The notes below the pieces were generated by a model. That model made no database searches. It was not told the origin of the DNA and saw only the letters and a program-made list of their open reading frames with translations. From positions 124,001 through 188,000 of the forward strand of contig NZ_JAHCLR010000001.1 in assembly GCF_018455725.1 (NCBI RefSeq): a DNA stretch of 64,000 nucleotides. Reading direction: 5' to 3'. This document shows positions 35,697 through 48,348 of this stretch, in pieces. A program made the translations under genes and the position numbers. Position 1 is the stretch's first letter. Every line of letters starts with the position of its first letter. Source of the stretch: Mycolicibacter acidiphilus (lineage in GTDB: Bacteria; Actinomycetota; Actinomycetes; Mycobacteriales; Mycobacteriaceae).

Positions 35697-37049
35697 ATGC
35701 CTGAACCCGTGTCCGACGGTCTGTTCGACGTAACCGGGGAGGTCCGCCCGGAACCCGCCAGGGTGCCGCCGGCCGGGGCGCCGCTGGCGGTGCGGATGCG
35801 ACCGGTGTCGCTGGACGAGGTGGTCGGGCAGGGTCATCTGCTCGGGCAGAACTCGCCGCTGCGCCGACTGGTCGACGGCTCGGGGGCGGCGTCGGTGATC
35901 CTGTACGGCCCGCCCGGCACCGGCAAGACCACGCTGGCGTCGCTGATCTCACAGGCCACCGGGCGGCGGTTCGAGGCGCTGTCAGCGCTGAGCGCCGGGG
36001 TCAAAGAGGTGCGGGCCGTCATCGACGACGCCCGCCGGGCCGCCGCCTACGGCGAGCAGACCGTGCTGTTCATCGACGAGGTGCACCGGTTCTCCAAAAC
36101 CCAGCAGGACGCGCTGCTGGCCGCCGTGGAGAACCGGGTGGTGCTGCTGGTCGCCGCGACCACCGAGAACCCGTCGTTCTCGGTGGTGGCCCCGCTGCTG
36201 TCGCGTTCGCTGATCCTGCAGCTGCGGCCGCTGGGCGCCGACGCGGTGCGCACCCTGGTCGACCGGGCGCTCGCCGACCCGCGCGGGCTGGACGGGCGGG
36301 TGCGGGCCGACATCGACGCGGTGGACCTGCTGGTGCGACTGGCCGCCGGGGACGCCCGCCGCGCGCTGACCGCACTCGAGGTGGCGGCCGAGGGGGTACC
36401 GCCCGGCGGTGCGATCACCGTGGAGACCGTCGAACAGTCGCTGGACAAGGCGGCGGTGCGCTACGACCGCGACGGCGATCAGCACTACGACGTGGCCAGC
36501 GCGTTCATCAAGAGCGTGCGCGGCTCCGACGTCGACGCCGCACTGCACTACCTGGCCCGGATGCTGACGGCGGGGGAGGATCCGCGGTTCATCGCCCGCC
36601 GGCTGATGATCCTGGCCAGCGAGGACATCGGCATGGCCGACCCGACCGCGCTGCCGCTGGCGGTGGCCGCCGCCCAGACCGTCGCGCTGATCGGCCTGCC
36701 GGAAGCCCAGCTCACGCTGGCGCACGCCGTCATCCACCTGGCCACCGCACCGAAATCCAATGCGGTCACCACCGCGCTGGCCGCGGCGATGAACGACATC
36801 AAGGCCGGCAAGGCCGGGCTGGTGCCGCCGAACATGCGCGACGGCCACTACTCCGGGGCGAAAGCCCTGGGCAACGCCGTCGGCTACCAGTACTCGCACA
36901 ACCATCCCGACGGTGTGGTGCCGCAGCAGTACCCGCCCGACGAACTGGTCGGCGTCGACTACTACCGGCCGACCGGCCGGGGAGCGGAACGCGAGATCGG
37001 CGGGCGGCTGGCGAAATTACGGGCGATCATCCGCCGCCGGAGCGGCTAA
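35697..37049 (+). CDS. rarA: Replication-associated recombination protein RarA (MgsA) AAA+ ATPase
   Basis: RarA is a clamp-loader-like AAA+ ATPase that acts at stalled forks. The 450-residue protein has the RarA start [17 protein letters not shown], Walker [12 protein letters not shown], Walker [20 protein letters not shown], sensor 1 [11 protein letters not shown] and an arginine-finger segment in [10 protein letters not shown]. The C-terminal tetramerisation region is [16 protein letters not shown] through [23 protein letters not shown]. It matches Rv2559c and keeps its general place between aspS and alaS. Confidence 0.94.
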   Translation: MPEPVSDGLFDVTGEVRPEPARVPPAGAPLAVRMRPVSLDEVVGQGHLLGQNSPLRRLVDGSGAASVILYGPPGTGKTTLASLISQATGRRFEALSALSAGVKEVRAVIDDARRAAAYGEQTVLFIDEVHRFSKTQQDALLAAVENRVVLLVAATTENPSFSVVAPLLSRSLILQLRPLGADAVRTLVDRALADPRGLDGRVRADIDAVDLLVRLAAGDARRALTALEVAAEGVPPGGAITVETVEQSLDKAAVRYDRDGDQHYDVASAFIKSVRGSDVDAALHYLARMLTAGEDPRFIARRLMILASEDIGMADPTALPLAVAAAQTVALIGLPEAQLTLAHAVIHLATAPKSNAVTTALAAAMNDIKAGKAGLVPPNMRDGHYSGAKALGNAVGYQYSHNHPDGVVPQQYPPDELVGVDYYRPTGRGAEREIGGRLAKLRAIIRRRSG

Positions 37050-37081
37050 CTCAGTCGAAACACGCGGTAGATTGATCAACT

Positions 37082-37471
37082 ATGACGACGCCTGACGACT
37101 TCAGTGGACATGCAGGTAATGCATCGCAGCACCCGACGCCCGGCGGATACCCGCCGCCCCAGCCAGGTGCCTACCCGCAAACCGGCTATCACCCGCAGCA
37201 GGGCTATCCGCAGTATCCGACTCCTGGCGGTGGTTACGGATACGGCGGTCAACTGTCCGACAAGAGCAAGATCGTCGCCGGTCTGCTGCAGATATTTCTC
37301 GGCGGGTTCGGGGTCGGCCGGTTCTATCTGGGCTACACCGGGATCGGCATCGCGCAGATCGCGGCTACCTGGCTGACCTTCGGACTGGGGGCTATCTGGC
37401 CGTTCATCGACGGAATCCTGATGCTCGTCGGCAAGGTTCCCGACGCGCAGGGCCGTCCGCTGCGCGACTGA
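37082..37471 (+). CDS. TM2-domain membrane protein
   Basis: A 129-residue protein. The first half is a Pro/Gly/Tyr/Gln-rich cytosolic tail (GGYPPPQPGAYPQTGYHPQQ). The second half is a TM2 domain: KSKIVAGLLQIFLGGFGVGR with the family DxxG/GRFYLG-type turn FYLGYTGIG, then a second membrane segment WLTFGLGAIWPFIDGILML. Function of bacterial TM2 proteins is unknown. It lies between rarA and a decayed yjbQ gene. Confidence 0.85.
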   Translation: MTTPDDFSGHAGNASQHPTPGGYPPPQPGAYPQTGYHPQQGYPQYPTPGGGYGYGGQLSDKSKIVAGLLQIFLGGFGVGRFYLGYTGIGIAQIAATWLTFGLGAIWPFIDGILMLVGKVPDAQGRPLRD

Positions 37472-37489
37472 TCCTGTCCGAGGCGGTTA

Positions 37490-37777
37490 CACCGGCGCTC
37501 ACCACGCGTGTCCCGAAGTGGGCTCCGACGACGACCTCGTCGATGCCCTGGAGTAACAGGGGTACCTCCCGCATGCGGGCGATTGCCGCGGCACGATCGG
37601 TACCGGCATACGCACGGCTCACCTCGCCACACCGCCGATCACGTGCTGCCGGGGTTCGTGGCACCGGCGATCATGACCCCGGTGGTCGGTGCGGGGAACG
37701 TGGCGGTCCGTGGTGCTGGTAGACCTCAACGGGGACGACCCCAGCGGTCGGCGCGGCTGAGCTTCGTCGGTGGCTAG
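37490..37777 (+). pseudogene. Decayed YjbQ/UPF0047-family gene (Rv2556c-like)
   Basis: Three pieces match, in order, the C-terminal half of the YjbQ family: GSDDDLVDALE at 37521-37553, ending in an in-frame TAA; HDRYRHTHGSPRHTADHVLP with the following FVAPAIMTPVVG at 37592-37690; and WRSVVLVDLNGDDPS at 37701-37745. A last piece, RLSFVGG, ends in TAG at 37775-37777. The pieces lie in alternating frames, so several indels are present, and the N-terminal half is gone. In M. tuberculosis an intact YjbQ gene (Rv2556c) sits next to alaS, so this is a broken remnant at the ancestral site. Sequencing error is unlikely to explain both the losses and the missing half. Confidence 0.82.
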
Positions 37778-37867
37778 CGCGCGGCCGGCCGGCTCTGCCC
37801 GGTACTGTGGTGCGGTCCATTCGACGTGCGGATTTTCCCCGGGAAGCGACCAGAAAGCGATCAAGTA

Positions 37868-40561
37868 GTGCAGACACACGAGATCAGGAAGCGCTTCCTC
37901 GATCACTTCGTGAAGGCGGGGCACACCGAGGTGCCCAGCGCTTCAGTGATTCTCGACGACCCGAACCTGCTGTTCATCAACGCCGGCATGGTGCAGTTCG
38001 TGCCCTATTTCCTGGGCCAGCGGACCCCGCCGTATGCCACGGCCACCAGCGTCCAGAAGTGCATCCGCACCCCCGACATCGACGAAGTCGGCATCACCAC
38101 CCGGCACAACACCTTCTTCCAGATGGCCGGCAACTTCTCGTTCGGCGACTACTTCAAGCGCGGTGCGATCGAGTTGGCGTGGACGCTGCTGACCAACAGC
38201 GTCGACGATGGCGGGTACGGGCTGGACCCCGAACGGCTGTGGGCCACCGTCTATCTCGACGACGACGAGGCGATGGCGCTGTGGCAGGAGATCGCCGGGC
38301 TGCCCGCCGAGCGGATCCAGCGCCGCGGCATGGCGGACAACTACTGGTCGATGGGCATCCCCGGCCCCTGCGGCCCGTCGTCGGAGATCTACTACGACCG
38401 CGGCCCGGAGTTCGGCGTCGACGGCGGCCCGGTCGCCAACGAGGACCGTTACATCGAGATCTGGAACCTCGTGTTCATGCAGAACGAACGCGGCGAGGGG
38501 ACCGGCAAGGACAACTTCGAGATCCTCGGACCGCTGCCGCGGCAGAACATCGACACCGGGATGGGCGTCGAACGGGTCGCGTTCCTGCTGCAGGGCGTGC
38601 ACAACGTCTACGAGACCGACCTGGTGCGGCCGGTCATCGACAAGGTCGCCACCGTCGCGGCCCGTCCCTATGACTCCGGCAACCACGCCGACGACGTGCG
38701 CTACCGGATCATCGCCGATCACTCCCGCACCGCGGCGATCCTGATCGGCGACGGCGTCAGCCCCGGCAACGACGGCCGCGGCTATGTGCTGCGCCGACTG
38801 CTGCGCCGGGTGATCCGGTCGGCGAAGCTGCTCGGCATCGACGCCCCGATCGTCGGTGACCTGATGGCGGTGGTCCGCGACGCGATGGGCCCGTCCTACC
38901 CGGAACTGGTCACCGATTTCGACCGGATCCAGCGGATCGCGGTCGCCGAGGAGGCCGCGTTCAACCGCACCCTGGCGTCGGGTTCGAAGCTCTTCGAAGA
39001 TGCAGCCGCCGCGACCCAATCCGCCGGGACCACCGTGCTGTCCGGTTCGGACGCCTTCGCTCTGCACGACACCTACGGGTTCCCGATCGAGCTGACGCTG
39101 GAGATGGCGGCCGAGGCGGGCCTCTCCGTCGACGAGTCCGGCTTCCGGGAGCTGATGGCCGAGCAGCGCGCCCGGGCGAAGGCTGACGCCGCCGCCCGCA
39201 AGCACGCGCACGCCGACCTGTCCGCCTACCGCGAACTGGTCGACACCGCACCCACCGAGTTCACCGGCTTCGACGAATTGTCGTCGGAGGCAAGGATTCT
39301 CGGAATCTTCGTGGACGGAAAGCGGGTTCCGGTCGTCACGCACGCGGACTCCGCGGCCACCGACCGGATCGAACTAGTGCTGGACCGCACCCCGCTGTAT
39401 GCCGAATCCGGTGGGCAGATCGCCGACACCGGCAGCATCAGCGGCGCCACCAACACCGCCAAGGCCGCCGTCACCGACGTGCAGAAGATCGCCAAAACGC
39501 TGTGGACGCACCGGGTGAACGTGGAGTCGGGGGAGTTCGTCGAGGGCGACACCGTGGTGGCCGCCGTCGACCCGGCCTGGCGCCGCGGTGCCACCCAGGG
39601 CCACTCCGGCACCCACATGGTGCACGCCGCGCTGCGACAGGTGCTGGGACCCAACGCTGTTCAGGCCGGATCGCTGAACCGGCCGGGCTACCTGCGGTTC
39701 GACTTCCACTGGCAGGGCGCGCTCACCGAGGACCAGCGGGTCCGGGTCGAGGAACTTGCCAACGAGGCGGTGCAGGCCGACTACGCCGTCAACACCTTCC
39801 TGACCGGGCTCGAGCAGGCCAAGTCGATGGGCGCGATGGCGCTGTTCGGCGAGGCCTACCCCGATGAGGTGCGGGTCGTGGAGATCGGCGGACCGTTCTC
39901 ACTGGAACTGTGCGGCGGCACCCACGTGCACAACTCGGCGCAGATCGGGCCGGTGACCCTGCTCGGCGAGTCGTCGGTCGGCTCGGGCGTGCGCCGGGTG
40001 GAGGCCTACGTCGGGCTCGACTCGTTCCGCCACCTGGCCAAGGAGCGGGCGCTGATGGCCGGGCTGGCGTCGACGTTGAAGGTGCCGTCGGAGGAGGTGC
40101 CGGCCCGGGTCGCCACGCTGGTGGAGAAGCTGAAGGTCGCCGAGAAGGAACTCGACCGGGCCCGGCTCGCGAACGCGCGGGCCGCAGCATCGAATGCGGC
40201 CGCCGGAGCCGAGCAGATCGGTAGAGTGCGGCTGGTGACACAGCGAATGCCCAGCGGAATGACAGGTACCGATCTGCGTTCGCTGGCCGGCGACGTCCGC
40301 GGCAAGCTCGGCGCCGACCCGGCCGTGGTGGCGCTGATCGCCGACGGCGCCGACAGCGTGCCGTACGTCGTCGCGATCAACCCTGCCGCGCAGGAGCTGG
40401 GTTTGAGCGCCGGTGACCTGGTCAAGCAGCTCTCCGCGGCGGTCGACGGGCGCGGCGGCGGCAAGGCCGACCTCGCGCAGGGATCGGGTAAGAACGCCGC
40501 GGGGATCGACACCGCACTGGCGGCGGTGCGATCGGCGGTCGGGCAGAGCCAGTCCTCGTGA
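37868..40561 (+). CDS. alaS: Alanine--tRNA ligase
   Basis: AlaRS charges tRNA-Ala and edits mischarged Ser/Gly. The 897-residue protein has the class II core ([34 protein letters not shown]), the editing-domain zinc motif [12 protein letters not shown] and CGGTHV, and the C-terminal DHHA1 domain ending in [16 protein letters not shown]. The GTG at 37868 ([14 protein letters not shown]) is chosen because it matches the known start; an upstream in-frame ATG at 37826 would add 14 unrelated residues. The stop overlaps ruvX by 4 bases (GTGA). Confidence 0.97.
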   Translation: MQTHEIRKRFLDHFVKAGHTEVPSASVILDDPNLLFINAGMVQFVPYFLGQRTPPYATATSVQKCIRTPDIDEVGITTRHNTFFQMAGNFSFGDYFKRGAIELAWTLLTNSVDDGGYGLDPERLWATVYLDDDEAMALWQEIAGLPAERIQRRGMADNYWSMGIPGPCGPSSEIYYDRGPEFGVDGGPVANEDRYIEIWNLVFMQNERGEGTGKDNFEILGPLPRQNIDTGMGVERVAFLLQGVHNVYETDLVRPVIDKVATVAARPYDSGNHADDVRYRIIADHSRTAAILIGDGVSPGNDGRGYVLRRLLRRVIRSAKLLGIDAPIVGDLMAVVRDAMGPSYPELVTDFDRIQRIAVAEEAAFNRTLASGSKLFEDAAAATQSAGTTVLSGSDAFALHDTYGFPIELTLEMAAEAGLSVDESGFRELMAEQRARAKADAAARKHAHADLSAYRELVDTAPTEFTGFDELSSEARILGIFVDGKRVPVVTHADSAATDRIELVLDRTPLYAESGGQIADTGSISGATNTAKAAVTDVQKIAKTLWTHRVNVESGEFVEGDTVVAAVDPAWRRGATQGHSGTHMVHAALRQVLGPNAVQAGSLNRPGYLRFDFHWQGALTEDQRVRVEELANEAVQADYAVNTFLTGLEQAKSMGAMALFGEAYPDEVRVVEIGGPFSLELCGGTHVHNSAQIGPVTLLGESSVGSGVRRVEAYVGLDSFRHLAKERALMAGLASTLKVPSEEVPARVATLVEKLKVAEKELDRARLANARAAASNAAAGAEQIGRVRLVTQRMPSGMTGTDLRSLAGDVRGKLGADPAVVALIADGADSVPYVVAINPAAQELGLSAGDLVKQLSAAVDGRGGGKADLAQGSGKNAAGIDTALAAVRSAVGQSQSS

Positions 40562-41061
40562 CCGGTCAGGACCGCGCCCCGGACCGGCCCGGCGGGTCCG
40601 ACGATCCCGGCCGGGGACGCCGCCTCGGCGTCGACGTCGGCAGCGTGCGGATCGGGGTGGCGTGCAGCGACCCCGACGGGCTGCTGGCCACCCCGGTGGA
40701 GACCGTCCGCCGGCATTCCTCCGGTTCGCACCTGCGCCGTCTCGCCGGCCTGGTCGCCGATCTGGGCGTGGTCGAGGTGGTGGTCGGGCTGCCGCGGACC
40801 CTGGCCGATCGGGCGGGTTCTGCCGCCGACGACGCCATCGGCGTCGCCGACGCGCTGGCCGCCCGTATCGCGCCGATCCCGGTGCGACTGGCCGACGAGC
40901 GGCTGAGCACGGTCAGCGCGCACCGGTCACTGCGGGAGGCCGGGATGCGGACCAAGAATCATCGGGCGGTCATCGACCAGGTGGCGGCAGTGACGATCCT
41001 GCAGACCTGGCTCGATCAACGGCGAACCCTGGTCCGCCCGACGGAGGACGAGGATGCCTGA
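40558..41061 (+). CDS. ruvX: Putative Holliday junction resolvase / pre-16S rRNA nuclease (YqgF/RuvX)
   Basis: A 167-residue YqgF-family RNase H-fold nuclease. The first catalytic Asp is in [17 protein letters not shown], a glutamate lies in [17 protein letters not shown], and the last acidic segment is [16 protein letters not shown]. Family members process the 5' end of 16S rRNA in E. coli and were also proposed as resolvases. It overlaps alaS (GTGA) and runs 8 bases into mltG, forming alaS-ruvX-mltG-aroE as in M. tuberculosis. Confidence 0.94.
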   Translation: MTGQDRAPDRPGGSDDPGRGRRLGVDVGSVRIGVACSDPDGLLATPVETVRRHSSGSHLRRLAGLVADLGVVEVVVGLPRTLADRAGSAADDAIGVADALAARIAPIPVRLADERLSTVSAHRSLREAGMRTKNHRAVIDQVAAVTILQTWLDQRRTLVRPTEDEDA

Positions 41062-42298
41062 CGACAAGCGTGGCCGGAAAGCCGAGCCGACCGCCGTCGG
41101 TCCGGCGCGCCGCCGGATGAGCCGGACCGAGCGCGCCCGGGCGGATCGCCTGCGGCGCCGCCGCCGGCGTGCCGTCCTGGGGCTCGGCGGCGTGCTGGTC
41201 ACCATGGCCGTCATCGCCGCGGTGTTCGTCGGCTCCAAGCTCTGGCACTCCAGCACCCCCGTCGTCGACTTCACCGGTGAGGGCGGTCCGCAGGTTCTGA
41301 TCGAGGTGCACGAAGGCGACTGGACCAGCGCGGTCGCCGACACGTTGCGCAACGCCGGGGTGATCGCCGAGGTCGGCCCGTTCCTGACCATCGCGCAGAG
41401 CAGCGCCGCGGTGCAGGCGATCCAGCCCGGCTTCTACCGGCTGCGCACCGAGATCCCGGCCGCGACCGCGGTGCAGGAACTGACCGACCCGGCGAATCGG
41501 GTCGGCAAGCTGGTGATCCCGGAGGGCCGTCAACTCGACGACACCGTCGAGGCGCGGACCGGGCGGGTGACGCCCGGGGTGTTCACGCTGATCGCCGAGG
41601 CCAGCTGCCTGGACCTGGAAGACGAGCACCACTGCCTCAAGGCGGCGGATCTGCGGCGTGCCTCGGAGACGGAGTCGCTGCAGGCGCTGTCGGTGCCGGA
41701 CTGGGCGATCGGGCCCGCCACGAAGATGGGCCACGACCACCGCCGTATCGAGGGTCTGATCATGGCGGGCACCTGGAACGTCGACCCGACCGCACCGGCA
41801 CCGACCGTGCTGGCCAAGCTGATCGCGCAGAGCGGTGCGGAACTGGCCAAGTCCGGGCTGACCCAGACCGCGGCGCAACTGGGCATGACGCCGTACGACC
41901 TGCTGGTGGTGGCGTCGCTGGTGCAGCGGGAGTCGCTGCCGCAGGACTTCGCGAAGGTCGCCCGGGTCATCGACAACCGGCTGCGGGAGCCGCAGCGACT
42001 GGAATTCGACTCGACGGTGAACTATCCGCTGGACCGCCAGGAGGTCGCCACCACCGACGCCGATCGGGCCAAGGTGACACCGTGGAACACCTACGCCTCC
42101 GAGGGACTGCCCGCCACCCCGATCTGCTCGCCGGGGATGGAGGCGCTGCAGGCCGCGGAACACCCCGAACCGGGCGACTGGCTGTACTTCGTCACGATCG
42201 ACAAGGACGGCACGACGCTGTTCACCCACAGCTATCAGCAGCACCTGAACAACATCGAGTTAGCGCTGGGCAACGGTGTCCTGGACAGCTCCCGGTAG
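41054..42298 (+). CDS. mltG: Endolytic murein transglycosylase MltG
   Basis: MltG cuts growing glycan strands and so sets their length. The 414-residue product has a basic cytosolic N-terminus, one membrane segment ([21 protein letters not shown]), a LysM-like region and the YceG domain. The predicted catalytic glutamate is Glu293 in [19 protein letters not shown]. The C-terminal family segment [14 protein letters not shown] is intact. Its start lies inside ruvX and its 3' end overlaps aroE by 23 bases. Confidence 0.94.
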   Translation: MPDDKRGRKAEPTAVGPARRRMSRTERARADRLRRRRRRAVLGLGGVLVTMAVIAAVFVGSKLWHSSTPVVDFTGEGGPQVLIEVHEGDWTSAVADTLRNAGVIAEVGPFLTIAQSSAAVQAIQPGFYRLRTEIPAATAVQELTDPANRVGKLVIPEGRQLDDTVEARTGRVTPGVFTLIAEASCLDLEDEHHCLKAADLRRASETESLQALSVPDWAIGPATKMGHDHRRIEGLIMAGTWNVDPTAPAPTVLAKLIAQSGAELAKSGLTQTAAQLGMTPYDLLVVASLVQRESLPQDFAKVARVIDNRLREPQRLEFDSTVNYPLDRQEVATTDADRAKVTPWNTYASEGLPATPICSPGMEALQAAEHPEPGDWLYFVTIDKDGTTLFTHSYQQHLNNIELALGNGVLDSSR

Positions 42299-43100
42299 CC
42301 GCCGGGCGGCGGTGCTCGGTTCGCCGATCGCCCACTCCCGCTCACCCCAACTGCACCTGGCCGCCTACCGCGCCCTGGGCCTGACCGACTGGACCTACGA
42401 GCGCATCGAGTGCGGCGCCGACGAACTGCCGGGACTGGTGCGCGGGCTCGGGCCGGAATGGGTCGGGGTCTCAGTCACCATGCCCGGCAAGTTCGCGGCG
42501 CTGGCCTGCGCCGACGAGCGCACCGCGCGAGCTGAGCTGGTCGGTTCGGCGAACACCCTGGTGCGCACCGCCACCGGCTGGCTGGCCGACAACACCGACG
42601 TCGACGGGGTGGCCGGTGCGCTGGGCGCCGCGGTTTCCGGGGGGCCCGCGGTGGTGCTCGGCTCGGGCGGCACCGCACCGGCGGCCGTGGTGGCGCTGGC
42701 CGAACTCGGCGTCACCGACCTCACGGTGGCCGCGCGCGATCCCGGTAAGGCCGCCCGGATCGTGGCACTGGCCGCTGAACTGGGGGTTCCCGCCCGGTTC
42801 TGCGGACTGGACGATCCGGGACTGGCCGTCGCGGTCGCGGGCTGCACGACGGCCGTGAGCACGGTTCCCGCCGAGGTGGCGGCCCGCTACGCACCGGTGC
42901 TGGCCGGGGTTCCGGTGCTGCTCGACGCGATCTACAACCCGTGGCCGACGCCGCTGGCCGCCGCGGTGAGTGCGGCGGGCGGAACGGTGATCAGCGGCCT
43001 GCAGATGCTGCTGCATCAGGCGTTCACCCAGGTCGAGTTGTTCACCGGGTTGCCGGCCCCGCGCGCCGCGATGACTTGCGCGCTGCCCGAACTGTCGTAA
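42276..43100 (+). CDS. aroE: Shikimate dehydrogenase
   Basis: AroE reduces 3-dehydroshikimate to shikimate with NADPH. The 274-residue product shows the substrate-binding segment LGSPIAHSRSPQLH, the catalytic Lys in VTMPGKFAAL, the Asn/Asp pair in GSANTLV and NTDVDGVAGAL, and a dinucleotide-binding loop VVLGSGGTAPAAVVAL. The GTG start lies within the end of mltG. With aroC, aroK, aroB and aroQ a little further on, the window carries five shikimate-pathway genes, split in two groups. Confidence 0.95.
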   Translation: MSWTAPGSRRAAVLGSPIAHSRSPQLHLAAYRALGLTDWTYERIECGADELPGLVRGLGPEWVGVSVTMPGKFAALACADERTARAELVGSANTLVRTATGWLADNTDVDGVAGALGAAVSGGPAVVLGSGGTAPAAVVALAELGVTDLTVAARDPGKAARIVALAAELGVPARFCGLDDPGLAVAVAGCTTAVSTVPAEVAARYAPVLAGVPVLLDAIYNPWPTPLAAAVSAAGGTVISGLQMLLHQAFTQVELFTGLPAPRAAMTCALPELS

Positions 43101-43110
43101 GCATGCCCGC

Positions 43111-43530
43111 ATGGCGGCGGGGTTCGTGGTGCTGTGGATGGGGCTGCTCAGCGGTTACGACATCCGGTGTCGCCGGCTGCCGGACTGGTTGACGCTGCCC
43201 GCAGCGGTGCTGGTGCCACTGGTGGCGGTGTACGCCGGGCGGGGAGCCGGGGCGCTGGCCGGCGCGGCGGCCCTGAGCACGGTCTACCTGGTGGTGCATC
43301 TGATCGCGCCGGGTGGCCTGGGCGGTGGGGACGTCAAGCTGGCGGTCAGTCTGGGGGCGCTGACCGGCGCATTCGGTGCGCCGGTGTGGTCACTGGCGGC
43401 GGTGGCAGCACCGCTGCTCACCGCCGGGCTGGGGCTGCTGGTGCTGCTGTGTCGTGGTGGCCGGACGGTGCCACACGGGCCGTCGATGTGTGCGGCCAGT
43501 GCGGCCGCCGTGGCACTCGGCGCGTTCTGA
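43111..43530 (+). CDS. Small A24-type prepilin peptidase-like protein
   Basis: A 139-residue, strongly hydrophobic protein with only the peptidase half of type IV prepilin peptidases. The two catalytic aspartates are in SGYDIRCRRLPDWLT and GLGGGDVKLAVSLGAL. The N-terminal methyltransferase domain with its cysteine motif is missing, as in the Rv2551c protein. No pilin or tad/flp genes are in the window, so the substrate must be elsewhere or absent. It begins 10 bases after aroE. Confidence 0.88.
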   Translation: MAAGFVVLWMGLLSGYDIRCRRLPDWLTLPAAVLVPLVAVYAGRGAGALAGAAALSTVYLVVHLIAPGGLGGGDVKLAVSLGALTGAFGAPVWSLAAVAAPLLTAGLGLLVLLCRGGRTVPHGPSMCAASAAAVALGAF

Positions 43531-43702
43531 GGCGACAGCGCAGCATCGGCGTGCGACGATGGTCGTCGGCGCAGCAGGGTGCAACAAAATTAATGCTGCG
43601 ACGAATCTTTACAGACAACGTTTGCCGCTCAGCCGACTATTAGGTAGTATGGAGCGCAGTGTGAAGCCCGTTGTCCGGGTGAAGCCTATAAAGGGGGTGA
43701 CC

Positions 43703-44092
43703 GTGAAGCGATCTGTCATTGGGGGCGTGGCCGCAGGGGCGGTCGTTGTCGGCGCCGCACTGGCCGCAACAAACATGTCTGCGCCGTCGCTGCCTGACGT
43801 GCAGGTTCCGGCTGTGCAACTGTCCAGCGCGGAGGGTGTCGACACCACCGTGCAGTGGCTGGATCTGTTCGCGCAGACCTCCGGCAACGCCGACTCGTAC
43901 GGCGGGTACCTGATGGACCCGGGTTCGGGCGAGTCGCCGCTGGTGGTGCTCGGTCCGCAGACCTCGGCCGAAGACTTCGACCGGATCCTCGACGGCGTCG
44001 TCGGCAACGCCGGCAGCCAGTTGAACGCGGTGACCTCACCGAGCAACGGGCCGGACGCGGTCACCTACTTGATCCTCAAAAACGGTTCCTGA
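43703..44092 (+). CDS. Small exported protein, function unknown
   Basis: A 129-residue protein with an N-terminal signal or anchor (MKRSVIGGVAAGAVVVGAAL, then AATNMSAPS). The mature part has no cysteines and includes VQWLDLFAQTSGNADSYGGY and SAEDFDRILDGVVGNAG. The GTG at 43703 is chosen because AAGGGGGTGA directly precedes it; an ATG at 43649 in the same frame has no good ribosome site. The 170 bases upstream are relatively AT-rich and probably hold its promoter. No family recognised. Confidence 0.68.
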   Translation: MKRSVIGGVAAGAVVVGAALAATNMSAPSLPDVQVPAVQLSSAEGVDTTVQWLDLFAQTSGNADSYGGYLMDPGSGESPLVVLGPQTSAEDFDRILDGVVGNAGSQLNAVTSPSNGPDAVTYLILKNGS

Positions 44093-44220
44093 CCGTCCCG
44101 CGTTTCACTGTCGCCACACCCACTGCACACCCACTGCGTTGCCGTGCGTGACTGATCGCACGCTGTTCGGCAGGGTCCTCGAATCCCAGACACCGGGATC
44201 GGCATGGGAAGATGGGACTT

Positions 44221-45432
44221 GTGTTGCGTTGGATAACCGCCGGGGAATCACACGGACGTGCGCTGGTGGCCATGGTCGAGGGCATGGTCGCCGGAGTCGC
44301 CGTCACGTCTGACGACATCGCCGCCCAGCTGGCCCGCCGTCGACTCGGCTATGGGCGCGGGGCGCGGATGAAATTCGAGGCCGACGCGGTGACCGTGCTG
44401 TCTGGCGTGCGACACGGCCGCACCCTGGGTGGGCCGATCGCCGTCGAGATCGGCAACACCGAATGGCCCAAGTGGGAAACGGTGATGTCGCCGGACCCGG
44501 TGGATCCGGCGGTCCTGGAAGCCGAGGGCGGGGCCCGCAACGCGCCGCTGACCCGGCCGCGGCCCGGCCACGCCGACTACGCCGGCATGCTCAAGTACGG
44601 CTTCGACGACGCCCGCCCGGTGCTGGAGCGGGCCAGTGCGCGGGAGACCGCGGCGCGTGTCACCGCCGGCACCGTCGCCCGTGCGTTTCTGGCGCAGGCG
44701 CTGGGCGTGCAGGTGATCTCGCATGTGATCTCGATCGGGGCGTCGCAGCCCTACGACGGTCCGGCGCCGCTGCCCGAGAACCTGGCCGCGATCGACGCCA
44801 GCCCGGTGCGGGCGTTCGACGCCGCCGCCGAACAGTCCATGATCGCCGAGATCGAGGCCGCCAAGGCCGACGGCGACACCCTCGGCGGGGTGGTGGAGGT
44901 GGTGGTCTCCGGGCTGCCGATCGGCCTCGGCTCGTTCATCAGCGGCGACGACCGGCTGGACAGTCAGCTGGCCGCCGCGGTGATGGGCATCCAGGCGATC
45001 AAGGGCGTCGAGATCGGTGACGGTTTCACCACCGCGCGCCGACGCGGCAGCGCCGCCCACGACGAGATGTACCCCGGCCCGGACGGCGTGGTCCGCTCCA
45101 CCAACCGGGCCGGCGGCCTGGAGGGCGGCATGACCAACGGTCAGCCGCTGCGAGTCCGCGCCGCGATGAAACCGATCTCGACCGTGCCGCGGGCGCTGGC
45201 GACCGTCGACATGGCCACCGGCGACGAGGCGGTCGCGATCCACCAGCGCTCCGACGTCTGCGCGGTCCCGGCCGCCGGCGTCGTCGCCGAGGCGATGGTG
45301 GCGCTGGTGCTGGCCCGGGCTGCGCTGGCCAAATTCGGCGGCGACTCGCTGGACGAGACCCGGCGCAACATCGAGGCATACCGGCAGTCGGTGGCAGACC
45401 GGGAGCCGGTCCGCGACCGGGTATCGGGATAA
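44221..45432 (+). CDS. aroC: Chorismate synthase
   Basis: AroC converts 5-enolpyruvylshikimate-3-phosphate to chorismate with reduced FMN. The 403-residue product has the three family signatures: [40 protein letters not shown] with [11 protein letters not shown], and [19 protein letters not shown] near the end. The GTG at 44221 is chosen over the ATG at 44212 because [12 protein letters not shown] is the normal start. It leads the aroC-aroK-aroB-aroQ operon. Confidence 0.97.
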   Translation: MLRWITAGESHGRALVAMVEGMVAGVAVTSDDIAAQLARRRLGYGRGARMKFEADAVTVLSGVRHGRTLGGPIAVEIGNTEWPKWETVMSPDPVDPAVLEAEGGARNAPLTRPRPGHADYAGMLKYGFDDARPVLERASARETAARVTAGTVARAFLAQALGVQVISHVISIGASQPYDGPAPLPENLAAIDASPVRAFDAAAEQSMIAEIEAAKADGDTLGGVVEVVVSGLPIGLGSFISGDDRLDSQLAAAVMGIQAIKGVEIGDGFTTARRRGSAAHDEMYPGPDGVVRSTNRAGGLEGGMTNGQPLRVRAAMKPISTVPRALATVDMATGDEAVAIHQRSDVCAVPAAGVVAEAMVALVLARAALAKFGGDSLDETRRNIEAYRQSVADREPVRDRVSG

Positions 45433-45439
45433 CCCGGTC

Positions 45440-47603
<2,164 letters not shown>

Positions 47604-47607
47604 CCCG

Positions 47608-48315
47608 TCAGCTCGCCGGCTGACCGGGGTCGTCGGCGGCCTCTGGAGCCTGTTCGGCGGGCGCCGTCAGCGTCGCCAGGTTGATCTCCTCGGTGTCACC
47701 GGGGATCTCCTCGGTGGTGAAGCCGGCGCTCGGGGCGGGCGCCGCCACGGTGGCCGGCGCGGCGGCCTCAGCGGCTGTCGCCTCACCGGCCGCATCGGCT
47801 TCGACGGCCAGCGGGGCGCCGACCGCGGCGAACACGTCGGTGCTCTCACCGGCCTCCAGCGCGGCCAGGCCGTGGTGGTGCTGGGGCATCTTGGCGTTTT
47901 GCCGGTCGACCAGCTTGCGGCCGACGGTGACCGCACCCACCGCCGGCACGAACACCAGCATCGCGGTGAACGCCGCGAACGTGCTGACCTCGTTGACCAG
48001 GCTGCTGGCGTACAGCGCCTTGTCGACCAGTGCGATCAGCCACGACACCGCGCCGCTGACCACCCCGGCGAACAGGCCCGCGCCCAGCCACGTCATCGCC
48101 AGGTCGCGACGGCGGTCCGGGTCCGGGTTGGCGGCGGCGTCGGCGCGGCCGTCTTTGAGCCCCCACACCATCACCGCCGCCACGAACACGGCCATCAGTG
48201 CGAGGCTGATCAGCCCGGCGCGCGCCTCGAAGGCGTTGATCAGCACACCCTGGACAAGGCGGATCACGATCATCAGCACCGCCAGGACCAATCCGCGCAG
48301 CAACCAGTTCCTCAT
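47608..48315 (-). CDS. B-4DMT-family membrane protein (Rv2536-like)
   Basis: A 235-residue protein with four predicted membrane segments in the first 140 residues (LLRGLVLAVLMIVIRLVQGV, AGLISLALMAVFVAAVMVWG, AGLFAGVVSGAVSWLIALV, STFAAFTAMLVFVPAVGAVT). A long Ala/Glu/Pro-rich cytosolic C-terminal tail follows. The size and layout fit the B-4DMT group found in mycobacteria at this place next to pepQ. Transport has not been shown; the family name is structural. Confidence 0.8.
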   Translation of the reverse strand: MRNWLLRGLVLAVLMIVIRLVQGVLINAFEARAGLISLALMAVFVAAVMVWGLKDGRADAAANPDPDRRRDLAMTWLGAGLFAGVVSGAVSWLIALVDKALYASSLVNEVSTFAAFTAMLVFVPAVGAVTVGRKLVDRQNAKMPQHHHGLAALEAGESTDVFAAVGAPLAVEADAAGEATAAEAAAPATVAAPAPSAGFTTEEIPGDTEEINLATLTAPAEQAPEAADDPGQPAS

Positions 48316-48348
48316 GGGGGCACAGCGTAGCGAGTACCGTCACACTGC

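Noticed and set aside
37404-37664. Minus-strand 86-residue frame after the TM2 gene
   Set aside because: It overlaps the plus-strand yjbQ remnant, which explains its coding-like appearance.
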